Assembly: GCA_013396525.1 (NCBI GenBank)
Contig: VWYX01000718.1
Coordinates: forward strand, 379,868-443,867
DNA from: Chaetorhynchus papuensis
Taxonomy: Eukaryota > Chordata > Aves > Passeriformes > Rhipiduridae
Direction of reading: 5' to 3'
DNA length: 64,000 nucleotides
Positions 1-12,562 of this stretch are shown here, one piece after another. The notes under the pieces are model-generated. The model did no database searches and was not told where the DNA came from. It was given only the letters and a program-made list of their open reading frames with translations. The translations under genes were made by a program, and so were the position numbers. How positions within the stretch are numbered: position 1 is the first letter of the stretch; every line of letters begins with the position of its first letter.

Positions 1-3000
1 AATGAAAACCCATGTTTTGTGTGGTGTGTCTGAGAAACTTCGAACCAGAAAAACCTCGAAATTCAGATGAAAATATCTGATGTTTAGACAAGTGTTGGTA
101 CACTCTAGCAAAGTGTTGTAGACTGACTGGAATCAACCCTTCCAAAAAAACTGTAGGCTCACAAAAAATGACAAAAAACTGACAGGAATGTAGGCAACTG
201 ATGAGGATTTTGTGCTGTCGTGGCATCAGAAATCTGAAATGAGACCTCTGGAAATGGAATTAGAATTTGTTGAGAGCCTTTTTTTCAGGTGAGTGGTCTT
301 CACAGAGTGTCACCTAAAATCCAGTGCCCGTACACGGACCTTCTCCTGCATCCCAAACAACACCCTCACAGCAGTACCTGTTTTCAGCATTGAATTCTTA
401 AGGTTTCCTTAGATTGTTCAAGTGAGAACAGAATTCTGTGATAGGAGCGTTTTCACACATGCAAACGTTTTGATACTCTGCCAATGCAATTTTTACTGTC
501 AGAAACTACCAAGCACGTCTTTGCCATAAAGAGACCTAAAGTTTTTTCTACGCGAAGTTTCCATTGCTCTTCCATTTTTCTGATGCCAGATTCTGCTTCC
601 TAATGGAACAAACCCCGAATCAAATGTTCCACGCTGCCTCTGGATGCAGTAATTCTCCTGACAGGAGAAATGGTGCATCTTTCCTGCATAAATGGGATAT
701 TCCATCCCTCTTATAGGGCTCATGTAGCAGAGTAGTGCTGGTGTTGCCTGGCCCATGGCAGGACTTACCTTTGGGTTAAGAACCTTACTGGCATGAGCTC
801 ATATTCCTGCAGAAATCCAAATGCCTGATTTGGCTTGCAATAGGCTGATTATCAGTAATCAGCCTCCTCTCTCCCCCAAATATTCAATGTCCATCTGGCA
901 AGTTGAGCTCTGAATTTGGTCCTGATTCCAGTGAGTGCATAGTAAAGAGGTTTTCTTTTTTAATTGAAGCATTATATATCCTCTTAAGTGATGAACTGTT
1001 CTGTTGGTTCTCTCTAACAAACTTAATATTTATCCTCAGCCACTCTTAGTTTGTTCTACCTGTGATACACATGACAGCTCCAAGAGTGATCATGTTTAAA
1101 TGTCCATTTCTTTTGTTCTTTCCCTCAAGTTAAATCTTGCTTGTGTCCTCCTTGTGCTGCCTTGAAAGTGTAGGCACTGTGTTGTTTATTTTAAATTAAA
1201 TGACCTGGTATAATCACTTCAATCACTGGCTTGCATGCCTTTGTATACTATTGATTATTTTATATTTCATCACCTCTTTACCATTAAAAACCAAATATTT
1301 CTAAACCATTTCACAGTAGCTGAGGAAAACAACGGCATGCAAGCACTCTTAGATATCCCAAATAATAAAAACAAATTATTAGCACTTTTTTTTTTTATGG
1401 AAGTACTTCTGTGTCACTGTGGTTTTAATACAATAAAACCTGGATTTTTTCCCCATCTTTTTTTCATGAAAGTATTTTTAGCAGCATCTGTCAAATACAT
1501 ACCTGGAGGGCGAGTCTTTTGTTCCCACCAGAGTAACTCTCATGTGTTAAAATAAGTCCTTCCCTGAAACAGTTTCTTTTGGCATTTCTGGATAAGTCTC
1601 TCTGCCATTGTCTCAGCTGCCAGCTCAAGCTGCTTCTGTGGTTTTGATTGACTTTTCTCTCCAGATATATCCCTCAGAGAGCTCCGAGGTGACTCCTCTG
1701 TTTCACTGCCCTCCTTCCACTTTGCCCAATTTCAAAGTTAACCCCCTGACCCCAGGTACAAATTGCCAGAGCAAGGACATCATTAAACCCATCATTTCTG
1801 GGTGCATGTGCAGTGAACATCCCGAATAACAGCACCCAGACGGTCCCTTGCATGTGAGCAGCACATCCTCGCACATTGCTGCTCTTTCAGGCAATTTTGG
1901 GCATCTTTGTGGCCCAACTGCCACGTGCCAGAGGCTGTTCCACAATGGCACTGCTCGAGGGAAAGCACATGCTTGTGTATTTCTGATGTGTTTAATTATC
2001 ATCCTCATTTCCTTTATACATCAGTAATTAGACTTTCAAACTCCAAAACATACCAATTCACAACCTTGTTAGTGGTTTTCTTGAAATTAAGTGCTGTGCT
2101 CAGTCTTGCATCTTCTAAGTTATTATTTTTCTACCATCTGTCTCAATATTAGTGGTATGGAATAACATCCAGAGGATGTAAAGGAATATGAGGCATAATC
2201 TAAGAAAAAAGCATTGATCAACATCTCTTTTAATAGACATGGTTTTGCCACCAGAAATCACAAGGAATACTTGCGTAACAAGGTGCAAGCAGTGTGAAAG
2301 GAGCAGAGTTAAAAATAAAGCATTCCAATGTATTAAAAAATAACAAACACAAAGCACCCTATTATCTGGCACTTGGGTGTCAGGATCTGCCATCCACGGG
2401 CGCTCGTCGTGTTTCTCCAGGAGTGTTCATAGTGTGAAAAAATGTGTTATAAATATCATACTATCAATCTTTTCCTCAGCATGGCATTTAAACTGGAGTT
2501 GTTTAAATAGCAAAGTTCAACATTTTTATAACCTGTACACACCAGAAGAACCTCAGTTTATTGATTTTTTTATGAATAATAGAGTTAATAATGAAATTGC
2601 AAATACAAAATTGTTGAAATATTTCCTTTGTAGCGTGGTTGAAAGATTTTGTTCAATAGGTTCTTTTTTGCTTATATTAGAAATTGTAAGTTACAAAAAT
2701 TAAAACAAAGCATACAGATGTTATTTTGCTGAGTAGGAAGGTCTAATATTATGAAAACAAATCTTGTGATAGTTAAGGTAACTAAGCTCTATGAAATATT
2801 GCCATTCCATAGATTAAGAATAATCTGGCATTATTTTTTTCTTTTCCCAGAAGATTCTTAATTATATTTTGGATTTGCCTTTCTCAGCTAAAACAAAATG
2901 TGGTTTTTGAGGCCTGAAGTACCACATTGTACTGACGGGCTGCAAGTTACCCTAAACTGCTGAGTCTTTTTAAGAATTATGTCTCTTGTGTGCCTTGTTC

Positions 3001-5579
3001 TGCTGCTGGAAATTGTGTCAGGATCGTGGTGGGGCTGGGTGGGGACCAGGGGACACTGTGCTGCCACACCTCTCTCACTGTGGCAGCAGGCATGGGGAGG
3101 AAGGACTGGTTCAAGCTGCCACCCCATCAATATGCAAAAAGTGAAGTTCAGCCAGTGCAAACAGCTTTGCTGGAGCGAGTGGCTGTGCATTGGGTGGCAA
3201 GTGGCAAGTCCCTGAAATAATTCATTTTTATACCAGAGGAAATGCTGTTTATTGTGCTCGGGTTCCTTTACCCTTGGTCCTTAGACAATTCACCTGCCTG
3301 AAAGTGCTTTGGATCAGAAACTATGTTAGGTCATCCTCTGTGAGAAAAGTAATCAATTTCCTTATTTACATATCTGGCAATTCTAAGATGTAATGTCATC
3401 CTGTGAAGCAACAGACTGTGCCTAAGAGCTCAAAGAGAGGAGCCCTTTCTCAGTGACAAAGTGATGAGCTATGAGAGGAGGAAATCAGTGCTATAGATCT
3501 TTAGATTATTCTCAAATTCTAGAAGACTTGGTAGAATTTCAAGTTAATGATAGCATTCCCAAGGGACCAAAGTACATTCCAGTAGTGTTCAGGAGTTCTG
3601 TCTTGCCAGGCACTGGATACATTCCCATTTTCACCGTAGGATTTCACATTGCAGTTGAAGAGATATGTCTGACTCCTTTCTACTGTTCCTAGCAAGGCCA
3701 CACTTTTCCATGGTCCAGCAGTGTTAGTCCCATCCAGCTGAGAATGCTGGTGACAATATTCTCAGTCTGTATCTTTTTGCTGATAACTTTCTGGTCCCTT
3801 TCCCCCTTCTTTCTTTACTATCGTCGCTATCAGCTGTGTTCTGTTCTTCCCTGAAGTTCTGTTTTTCCTTGATGTTGAATATCAGTTGAGTGAGATTTGA
3901 AACAACTTCCCTGGCAGGGGTGGCTGTGGTGTTGTTTTCTGAAGTGATTGCATTAATGTGGATGGGAAGCCAGCATTTTTCCACTCCAGTCCTTTGTGTG
4001 CCACTTCCTTCACTGACACCTGCTTCTGCTGTCCTTCCCAGCTTTCTTCTTGCATGCAGACCACTGCTCTTTCCAGACTCCTCTCTGATTAGAGCCACAA
4101 CCCAGGTGAAGTCTCAGTGCAGCTCTTCTGCAAACACTTTTTAGCCCTGTCTGGATGATTTAAGCTTCTTACAATGGTTATGTGCTTTTCACCACTTCGA
4201 TAGGCTAAAGAGGTGACTCCTTCTTGGTGCACACAGCTGAAACAGAGAATAGGATCAACTCTTCGGAGGCTAACTCAGCTGCCAGCTCCTCCACCTGTGA
4301 CCCTTCTGTCTGTTCTGCCCATCTGAATCCTCATTCACTCCTCTCCTGTATTCAGGATGCAGGACTCCAGACAGATTCCCTCTCTCCTCCGCCCTAAGCC
4401 AGAGGTGATCCATCAAGTCTTCACTGGACTGGACAGGCCAGCCTGATGGATGAACCAGCAAGGATGGGGCCATCTGGTAAGCTGACTGTCCTCTTCCAGG
4501 CATCTCCAGCTCCTCTTCAGCTCTGCTGCTCTCCCCAGCACGTCTGTACTTTTTATAGTTTTGCACTGGCAAATTGTTTCCTGGGATCTTCTGTTCCAAA
4601 TGCTGTTTAACCTTTCCGTCCTGTTTCAGTTTAGTTCTGTGGTGACAACTTCTTTCCAAGCCTCCCAAATGCAAACTTTCAGACAGCTACAGAGGAGTTG
4701 TCTCTGCACAGTGGAAAATCAGACTAATTCCCACAGCATCCCATCCTTTCAGAGATTGCCTTTTTTTTGGTCATTTGAATCAAGCACAATTACACAGCTA
4801 TTGCAGAGCATTAATGTAAACATGACCCAGCCCCAAACAGCACCCAACGGGAGTGATGAGACCCAGGCTAATCCCGAACACACGCAGCCTGCCATTATGC
4901 ATACATGACTAAAGAGACTTTTACTTCGCTCGTTCTTAATTTATTATTTGTGCTGCTAGCGACAGAATGTTGCCAAGGCGTCAATTATGCTTCATTTTAT
5001 AAATCAAACTAATTGAGAACCAGATGCAATCTGAGTGAAAAAGATCTGAGGTCAGTGTTGTGCACCATATGCACGACAGTGCTTACTCACGATGAGGGAA
5101 TGGATTGGACAGCTGTGAATTTTCCTGCTGTAGGAGTTTCATCAAGCTCACCAGTGTAACGCCCTTAGCTCTCTTTTTCCAGTTTATTGCATTAACTTCA
5201 TAAAAAAACTAAAGAAGAGTGAGCAAGAGATAAAAGGTTGTGAAAACAAACCAGGAGAGCAAAAGAATTTGGTCAGTAAATTATCATGAAAATCTGTCTG
5301 GTTTAGTAATAACGTGGAATATGGATGAAAGAAATAGCAGAGAAGAACAAATTGAATCTTCCATGTGACAATTTCAGACACAAAATGGGAAAGTAGACAT
5401 TAAATCAGGGTCTTGAGACTGAACTGCTTAGCAGGCAGAGAAGTGGTGTTCTTAACTGAGTGCAAAACTTCTGCACTAGCAGCAGTAAGATTTGCAGTAA
5501 CTCCTTGGAATTTATCGACGGGCAGGGCCTGAGCCCAGGCAGCTCCCCCTGCACAGGAGGCACAACTTGTGCCCTGGGC

Positions 5580-5763
5580 AGTGGCCAGCCCTGAGCAGAT
5601 TGTCCAGAGAGGCTGGGCAGTCTCCTCCCTGGGGATATTGCAGAGCCCCACGGACACACTGCTGTGCCCTGTGCTCTGGGATGGCCCTGCTGGAGCAGGG
5701 AGGTGGCACCAGAGGAGCCCCTGGGGGCCCCTCCAGCCTCACTCACCCTGGGGTTCTGTGAAA
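5580..5763 (+). mobile_element. CR1 LINE 3' fragment
   Basis: A GC-rich block in AT-rich surroundings follows the order of the avian CR1 3' end: a 'cagagaggctgggcagtctcc' type start, a 'ggggatattgcagagcccc' type middle, and a 'ggcccctccagcctcactca' then 'ttctgtga' end. It is 5'-truncated, as most CR1 copies are, and diverged. Apparent reading frames of up to 135 codons on either strand here are by-products of its GC content. Confidence 0.8.
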
Positions 5764-6295
5764 CATTGCTCCACCAGCCTTTAATCAAATGTTCCCTAAG
5801 TGCTCTAAACACATAACTCCTTAAAAACTCACAGCACCCATGATTATGATATTCTAGGACTTTGGAAGTATTTCATAGCAGTATTTATAGCTAAGTGAAT
5901 ATATAATATTTGGAGATAAATTCCCAGATTTTTAATCAGCTACCTTCTCAAAGAGTTAAAGAGATTTCTAAGTACACTTCTGGCTTGATGGGTACATCTA
6001 ATTCCTCCAGGTTCTCTGCAAAAAGCAGTTTCTGAGGTGGAAATGTGCATGGACAATGCACTGGCTATGTTTGATTTCCTGGAAGTAGGTTTAATTCACT
6101 GAGTAGGAGGAACAATGTCCTGAGGCCAAAGGTTCTGGTAGAGCCTCTGCCCCATCACCACCTCAGTATATTACCCAGCAGAGTCATTTTGCATCCAAGA
6201 ATTTCCTCTGTGTTCCCCTCATGGTTAGCTTTTGTTTTGTTTTGACTATTTGGATTTTCACCCTAAGTACCTGATTGGTAAATGTGGCACAAGAT

Positions 6296-6426
6296 TGTTT
6301 TTCTTTGGTTTTTGGGTTGTTTTTGTTTGGTTGGGCTTTTTTGTTTGGTTGGTTTTGGGAGGATTTTGTTGGTGGTGGTGGTTTTTTGTTTTGGTTTGGG
6401 TTTTTTTTGGTTTTTTAGTTTTTAAA
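6296..6426. repeat. T/G-rich low-complexity tract
   Basis: About 130 bases made almost only of T and G on the + strand, in irregular TTTGG and TTTTTGG units. The open frame through it, rich in Phe, Trp, Gly and Val, is a composition artefact. Confidence 0.9.
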
Positions 6427-9083
6427 TTTATTGGTTGCTCTGACTATAGAATATCTCTTTGTTTTGTCATATCCTAAATAGAGACTGTTGAGGAGGAATT
6501 AATTTATTAGTTGATCTGATTGAACTTATATCACTTAATGAGAAACTAGGTAGGAATCTCATTTTAAACTTTCAGTTGCAGTAAAGATTAAAGGACCACC
6601 AACACTATTCTACTAGAGGAAGACTCTAAACAGGCTGAAACTGAAAACTATTTAATCAGGAATCATCACATATTAATTGTTAATTTTTCCCTTGATTAGG
6701 AAAAATCTCCTTTTGTCGTCCTATCAGACTATTTGCTCGTGGATCCTCCATTGAAAATAGAAGGGATTAATTTTTCACACTTAGCCTTAAGGCTTATCTG
6801 ATTAACTATTACACAACTGACATTATAATGTGAGTTAAAAAGGCTAAGATCGTGGTCCAATTTGCATCTTGTTTTGAACCAATTCCACAAGTGTTTTACA
6901 CAAGGAAGAAATAACTGTTGGAATCACAGTCATTGCTCCTCCACGACATTGATTATTATGTGAATTCTGTGTCTCTGCATTCTCCTGAACCTCTCTGGTG
7001 TGCTCAAATAAGTTTATATTTTATATTTTACATACCCTTTTATTTTCTTCTTATTCATTTGGAGGAGGTGACTATTTAAGAAGAGGTTGTATTTCTCTGT
7101 CACAGCAAATATAGCAGTGACACAGTGAAAGAAAGATAAAATTTTTAATGATTTTTTACTACAGCTTCTGACATTAAGCTTTAGAGAATAAGGGAGACAA
7201 AACTTTCTTTTTAGTTGGTAGGGGGGTTTGGTACCACTTAGGTTATTTTCCCATCAACTCCTGATTTTGTAATTTTTGTGGGTGATCTTGTTGTAAAATA
7301 TGTCACTTTGTTGGTCTTCATTTAATTCTGTCTAATTAGGATGTACTTTATCTGGCAAGCAGCCAGCAATTAGTGATATATTTATGTAATTATTAGCATG
7401 TAATATTTATATAATAAATCTGCCTAGAAGGCAATCCATTCAGAGGGCAGGGAAGAGGGAGAATACATGATCTGACTGAACAGAGAGATCTTACACGCTG
7501 AGCCAAATGCAGCAAAGAAATGAAATGCGTCAGTTGACCTGTCTAGTCTGGGGAGAGAGTTTGCATATCCTAAAATGATAGGATGTGCACACTTGGTAAT
7601 CAGCACTGATTAGAGAGGGAGTGAAGATGGGCCCCTGTTTGAAGTGAGATAATAAGGCAGCTTGTTAGGGAGAGATAAATAGAACTTGAAGAAAAGGACC
7701 AGATGTCTGCTTGATGGCGTTGGAGAGGAAGAGCTGGTGGGGTCCTCCGAAGGTAACGGATGGAGCCGATTACTGGAATCAGGAAAGCAGTGGGAGCTGT
7801 CTGCCCGTGTTCAGAGAGCAAAGGCAGAGCCCCCAGCCTGGCCTAACTAACTCTGAGCTCAGACTAGCAAACTTCACTCTGGCTTTAGGCTAAGAGCTGT
7901 GTACATCCTTAAACAGCAATGGTAAATCTGTAGTTTTGGGGTTTTTCATACATCTGATTCTGCTCTGAGAGCTAAGTCAGGGATGGAGCCCTCTTGGTGG
8001 AGTTTTGAATAGAGTTTGGAGTTGAAGTCTTAAACCTTAAAAGGAGCATCAGCAGTAATCTCTGAATGCTGATGAAAGTTCTCTCCTCTGTTCTAAGGAT
8101 GTTGGGCTGGCTTGAACATGAACTCTGAATTTTTTCTTCTCTTTAATGACATAACAATTTCACATCGCTTTTGTAAACACACATACAACTTTTTGGCTTT
8201 CTTTGTGCTGTGTTACGAAACTCTCATTCAGTCTAACCTAAAACCGAAGCTAAAATCCAGGTGATTGGAAATAATAAAAAATAAAATAAAACTAATTCAT
8301 GTAGCCTTTTCCAGCTTGTTGCTCCCTTGCTTAGCTCTGTCCTGTCACTTTCTATAACATTTTCATCCATTATGTGCGACCCTCCTGTAAACTATGCAGT
8401 GTTCCCCCAACAAAGATTAAGACCTCCTGATCTCAGATCAGTCTACAGGAGTGATGGATTTTTGATTGAGGAATTGTTCTGGAGTTTGGAACACTTTTTT
8501 TTAGCTTGGCTATGGGTTTCCTGTATGAATTTGGACAAATTATTTAATCACTGAGCTCCCATTGTGGCATGCAAGCACTGCAGCGCTGTGAGCAGTTCCC
8601 TAGGGGCTGGCAAAGGATGAGAGTTTCAGGAGTGCTCTGAGGGGTATTTTGGGTTCTTCTGGAAGTCCCAGACAGAAAACATGAGGAATTTGCTTGTCAG
8701 GGGAGGAGATGATGAAGCCCAGTCTGGTGGCAGCTGCAGCTGAGGCACTGTGGTATCTTTGACACAAGCTGCAAAGCTAAATACAGAAGGAGGTAGTTTA
8801 GACTCAGTTCTACACCTGACATCTCCTTCTGAATCATCTTTATCTAATCCACATTGTTACAGCTTCTTTTTACTCTTATTTTTCTATTTTTAAATGAGAA
8901 AAAAAATTATGACAAATCATCTCTCTCTTGTTTTGTGCCTTTCTTCTGCTAGCAGGCATGATCAAAAGATGTAGTTGCTAAAACCTTTATAGAGTTCTAA
9001 TACAGTCTGTCTAGCAGAACCACTTGCTTCAAAAATTTATAAATAGAACTTAGCTTTTTCTAAACTAAAATTATTTTTCATAA

Positions 9084-9084
<1 letters not shown>

Positions 9085-9119
<35 letters not shown>

Positions 9120-9121
9120 CC
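9085..9121. repeat. (TTTTC)n pyrimidine tract
   Basis: A run of TTTTC units passes into a T11 tract and ends in CCAG. It resembles a splice acceptor, but no coding sequence follows, so I treat it as simple repeat. Confidence 0.85.
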
Positions 9122-9526
9122 AGTAAGGAAATATAACTTTCTCAAAGCATCTGCTGGTTTTTTTCTGCTCACCTTTTTGACTTTTCATGTTTTTTCTTCA
9201 TGATCACAGATGTGTTTTTGGCATACTGAGATGTATTTTCCTCTGCCAGTAGAATCCCCATCTCATCTAATACTTTTATGTGATCATGCTTTGTATTTTT
9301 ATTGCAGCTTCTGCCTAAACACTTCACTTGTACTTTATCAGGTTCTTCATCACAGATTAGAAGACAACAAGGAACCATTTTCAAGGTGTTCTCTCAGCTT
9401 ACAGATTCTTTATATGTTTGTACCTCATAATTTCTCTTCTTGGGATGAAGAGAAAGAATGAATAAGATATCTTTTTTTTTGTTGCAGTTATATTTCGATT
9501 GTGAATACAAATGTTTTACCATTTTT

Positions 9527-9652
9527 AGAACTCCCATCCTTCAAAAACCACCTGGATAAGGTCCTGGGCTTGGGTAGCTGTGGTGAGAAGGGGTTGGACC
9601 AGGTGACTTCTGGAGGCCCCTTCCAACCTCACTCATCCAGTGATTCCATGAG
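9527..9652 (+). mobile_element. CR1 LINE 3' fragment
   Basis: Contains the CR1 3' sequence in order: 'aaaaaccacctggataaggt', then 'ggttggaccaggtgacttct', 'ggccccttccaacctcactc' and 'gtgattccatga' at the end. It is a diverged, 5'-truncated copy inside the intron. Confidence 0.85.
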
Positions 9653-12479
9653 AACTCTAAACAACTTCTGAACTGGTGTTACAGTTTTCATATATTCACC
9701 CATATTGCCTCTGCAGTATCTCTGTAGTGGTGAGGCAGAATTCGAGTGCTGACATTTTTCCCTGGCTCCTCCTTTCCAAGTTCTGTGTTGTGTCACACAA
9801 TGTACAGAGCAAAGTTGGGGTCTTGCAGAACGTCCTGGGCTTGCAATCTAAATTCAGATGCATGTTTGTTCCTGCTTTGGCTCTTCATGATCCAGCTGTG
9901 TATCCCAGTCTGGAACTTGTGGCTATTCCAAGTTTTTTCCATGTAATGTTTGCGTGCTGTGCAGAAACATTCCGAAGAGTATCTGGTATGTTCCACTTGA
10001 AAATGTTGTACAATCTCTTCCACTCTATAGATGGGTAATTGTATTTTAGACTTACTGAGATTCCTTCTCTGGATGCCTTTTGCTCTTCCCTGCATTTCAA
10101 AAGGCCATCAGTTTTCCCCGTGGGAGTCACATCCTTGGTGAGAGGTGTGCATGTAATAAGGCATCCTCTGAATCCTCTGGGTGTGAGACAGGGGTATAAA
10201 TTACGGCCACTAATGGCCTGATGATAACAAATTGTTATTGTTATATGTAATCTGCATATCAGAATGTCTTCCCAAAGTCATTATCATGCTGCCTGTGTGC
10301 CCAGGGGCAATGTTACACCACAGCATTTCAGTCTTTCAAATTACAAAAAGCTAATATAACTCTTGATGACATTTACAAAAATGTATAATGGCACTCCTTT
10401 CAGGGCTCTCACAGAAATTATTCTCAGGGAACTTCAAGGGAGTTCTGCGTGTATGAGAACTGCAGGATCTGGCACTTTTTACAATCAAAGTCACATTTTT
10501 TTCTTCAGTGGCACCAGCTCAAGAAAATGTTAAGTCAGAATTGTTTTTAATTTATTTTCTGACTTAAAATGCCCCAGCCAACGTTAGCTGTATTTAACTT
10601 CCAATGCTCTTTGGCAGAGAGTACACATTCTAAATTTCTTTTCATAGGAAGTTGTTATGTCAGAGTTATAAACCTCTGAAAACTGGCATTTTGTAATGGA
10701 AGTGCTGACAAGACCTTTATTACACCAGTACAAATAGGCAGCATTCCAATAAATGCTGGTTGCTGGTTTTATAGTCTGCTGGTTGCTTTCTGCTACTGTA
10801 TTTCAAAGTGAACATTATGTAAAAAGTAAGTGGCTTAATAGAAATGCACTGGTAGGGCTGGAATTTGGCTCTTACTGTTACAACAAAACTTCAACATGGT
10901 TGATAGGTCTGATTGCAGATTTAGTTTTTAAGGACTTGTAAATGATTCACTGGTAAATTGTTTTAAATCCTTTCCAAGTGCCTGTGTACATTGAGCACAG
11001 AATTGGAATGGAAAAGGTGATTATCATGGCGTGGAGGAGTGGACGGTGAATTTCTTAAATGGCAAGGACACATCACATGCAAGACCCTACTTAAGTTTTA
11101 TGTTTCTTACTGTGATATTCACAGTTTACATTGTAGAAAGAAAGATCCACTTCAAACATCTGTGATTGTGTTTGTAGTCATGAAGTCTGTGAACTTTTCC
11201 CAACCTAGAAGTTACTGACGTAAGAATTGGAGGTTGTGTGTGAAGTGAGGAAGGTGAAGGACATGGGAGGGAATTCTTGGGACTTTTCCATCACCTTCCA
11301 GAAGCACACTGAATTTCATTGAACCTGATTGAGATTTAGCTCTACACAGCAGAGAACACACAGTCAGTGTGATGTTTAAAGCTGTACCTGGCACTGTGGC
11401 CTGAGGGGCTCAGGTCCCTGCCTGCCACCAGCTTCTCCTCCCACACTGCACTTGTAAGTAGGTATTCACAGAAAGACTGAGAATCCATTATCCCTCCAGA
11501 GAAAAGCAGATGGCACAGCCTTGGGATATCTTGACTTTTTTATTTATCCTTGCAGCATTTTCATTGGAATCTGGTAATACAGTACTGGAAAGTTCTTGGT
11601 TCAAATGCAAAATATAGGCATTATTTTATCAAAGCACTGTAAAACACAGTATCACTTTCTGAAACTTTTTGGTTAAAATAACAAGAGAAGAGAATTAACT
11701 AGGATATGTAGATTTCAAAAATGATCCATCAGTCTATGCAAATTGCTGTGTTAATAATGTATTTTTAATGCTGAGCACATTTGACAGCCATTTCATCTCT
11801 CCTTCTAAACCAGAGCCTGGCAACCTGCATTAATTCTTACACTTTACAGATGTACCATTCAATGCACATGCCATGTAGTGATGTGATCCGAATAAAGTAA
11901 AGCATGTCAAAGCTGTGGCATTATTAGTAAACAACTTTGTGACTGGCTGCTTGAATACAGAGGAGAAAAATGAGAGGCAAAAGCCAGTGCTGCTCTAGCA
12001 CATCTCACATCTTCACTGGCCTGGATTTGCTTCCCATTATGGGAGTGTCAATCCTAAGTGGCACCAGGGGTTTGAAAGAGATAAATGGATGTTCCAGAGT
12101 GAGTGAGACTCAGTCAGGTGTGTTGGGTGCAGTTCAAACAAGGTGGAGCTTAAACAGACCCAGAAACCAAAAAGAACCCAAAATTTCCTGCTTTGACTTG
12201 CTCTAGGTGTCTGTAAATCAAAAAGAGGGAGAGAGGTACCATGTCCTAATTATTTCTCTACCCCATTAACAATGAAACTGGTATTATTTCAGATTCAAGG
12301 CATGCTTCTACATCATTATTTGTTCAGCAGGGATTTTCTGTCCTTTCTTCAATGAGTTAAAAAACCAAGGTACAAAATACAAGAGTTGCTGCTAGACTGC
12401 AAGGGACCAAATAGTTATATTTGATTATGGCTCTGCTGGCCTAAAGGTCAGAGGAAAGTTTTAGAATACTTAAGAGACA

Positions 12480-12562
12480 ATTATCTAAAGTTCAGACTTT
12501 TCCAAAGGAATAGAACTAGAAATTATACAGACTATTATCTAAAGTTCACAGTTTCAAAGGAA
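12480..12562. repeat. Short imperfect tandem duplication
   Basis: The 15-base word 'attatctaaagttca' occurs at 12480 and again at 12534. Related sequence follows each copy (a pyrimidine-rich stretch, then 'caaagga'), which gives a unit of about 54 bases. The copies have diverged. Confidence 0.75.

Noticed and set aside
5405..5812. 135-codon antisense frame rich in Gly, Ala and Pro
   Set aside because: It overlies a CR1 fragment, so the composition and frame come from the repeat.
9085..9124. Long pyrimidine tract ending in CAG, like a splice acceptor
   Set aside because: No open frame with cadherin-like content follows, and the tract is a simple TTTTC repeat.
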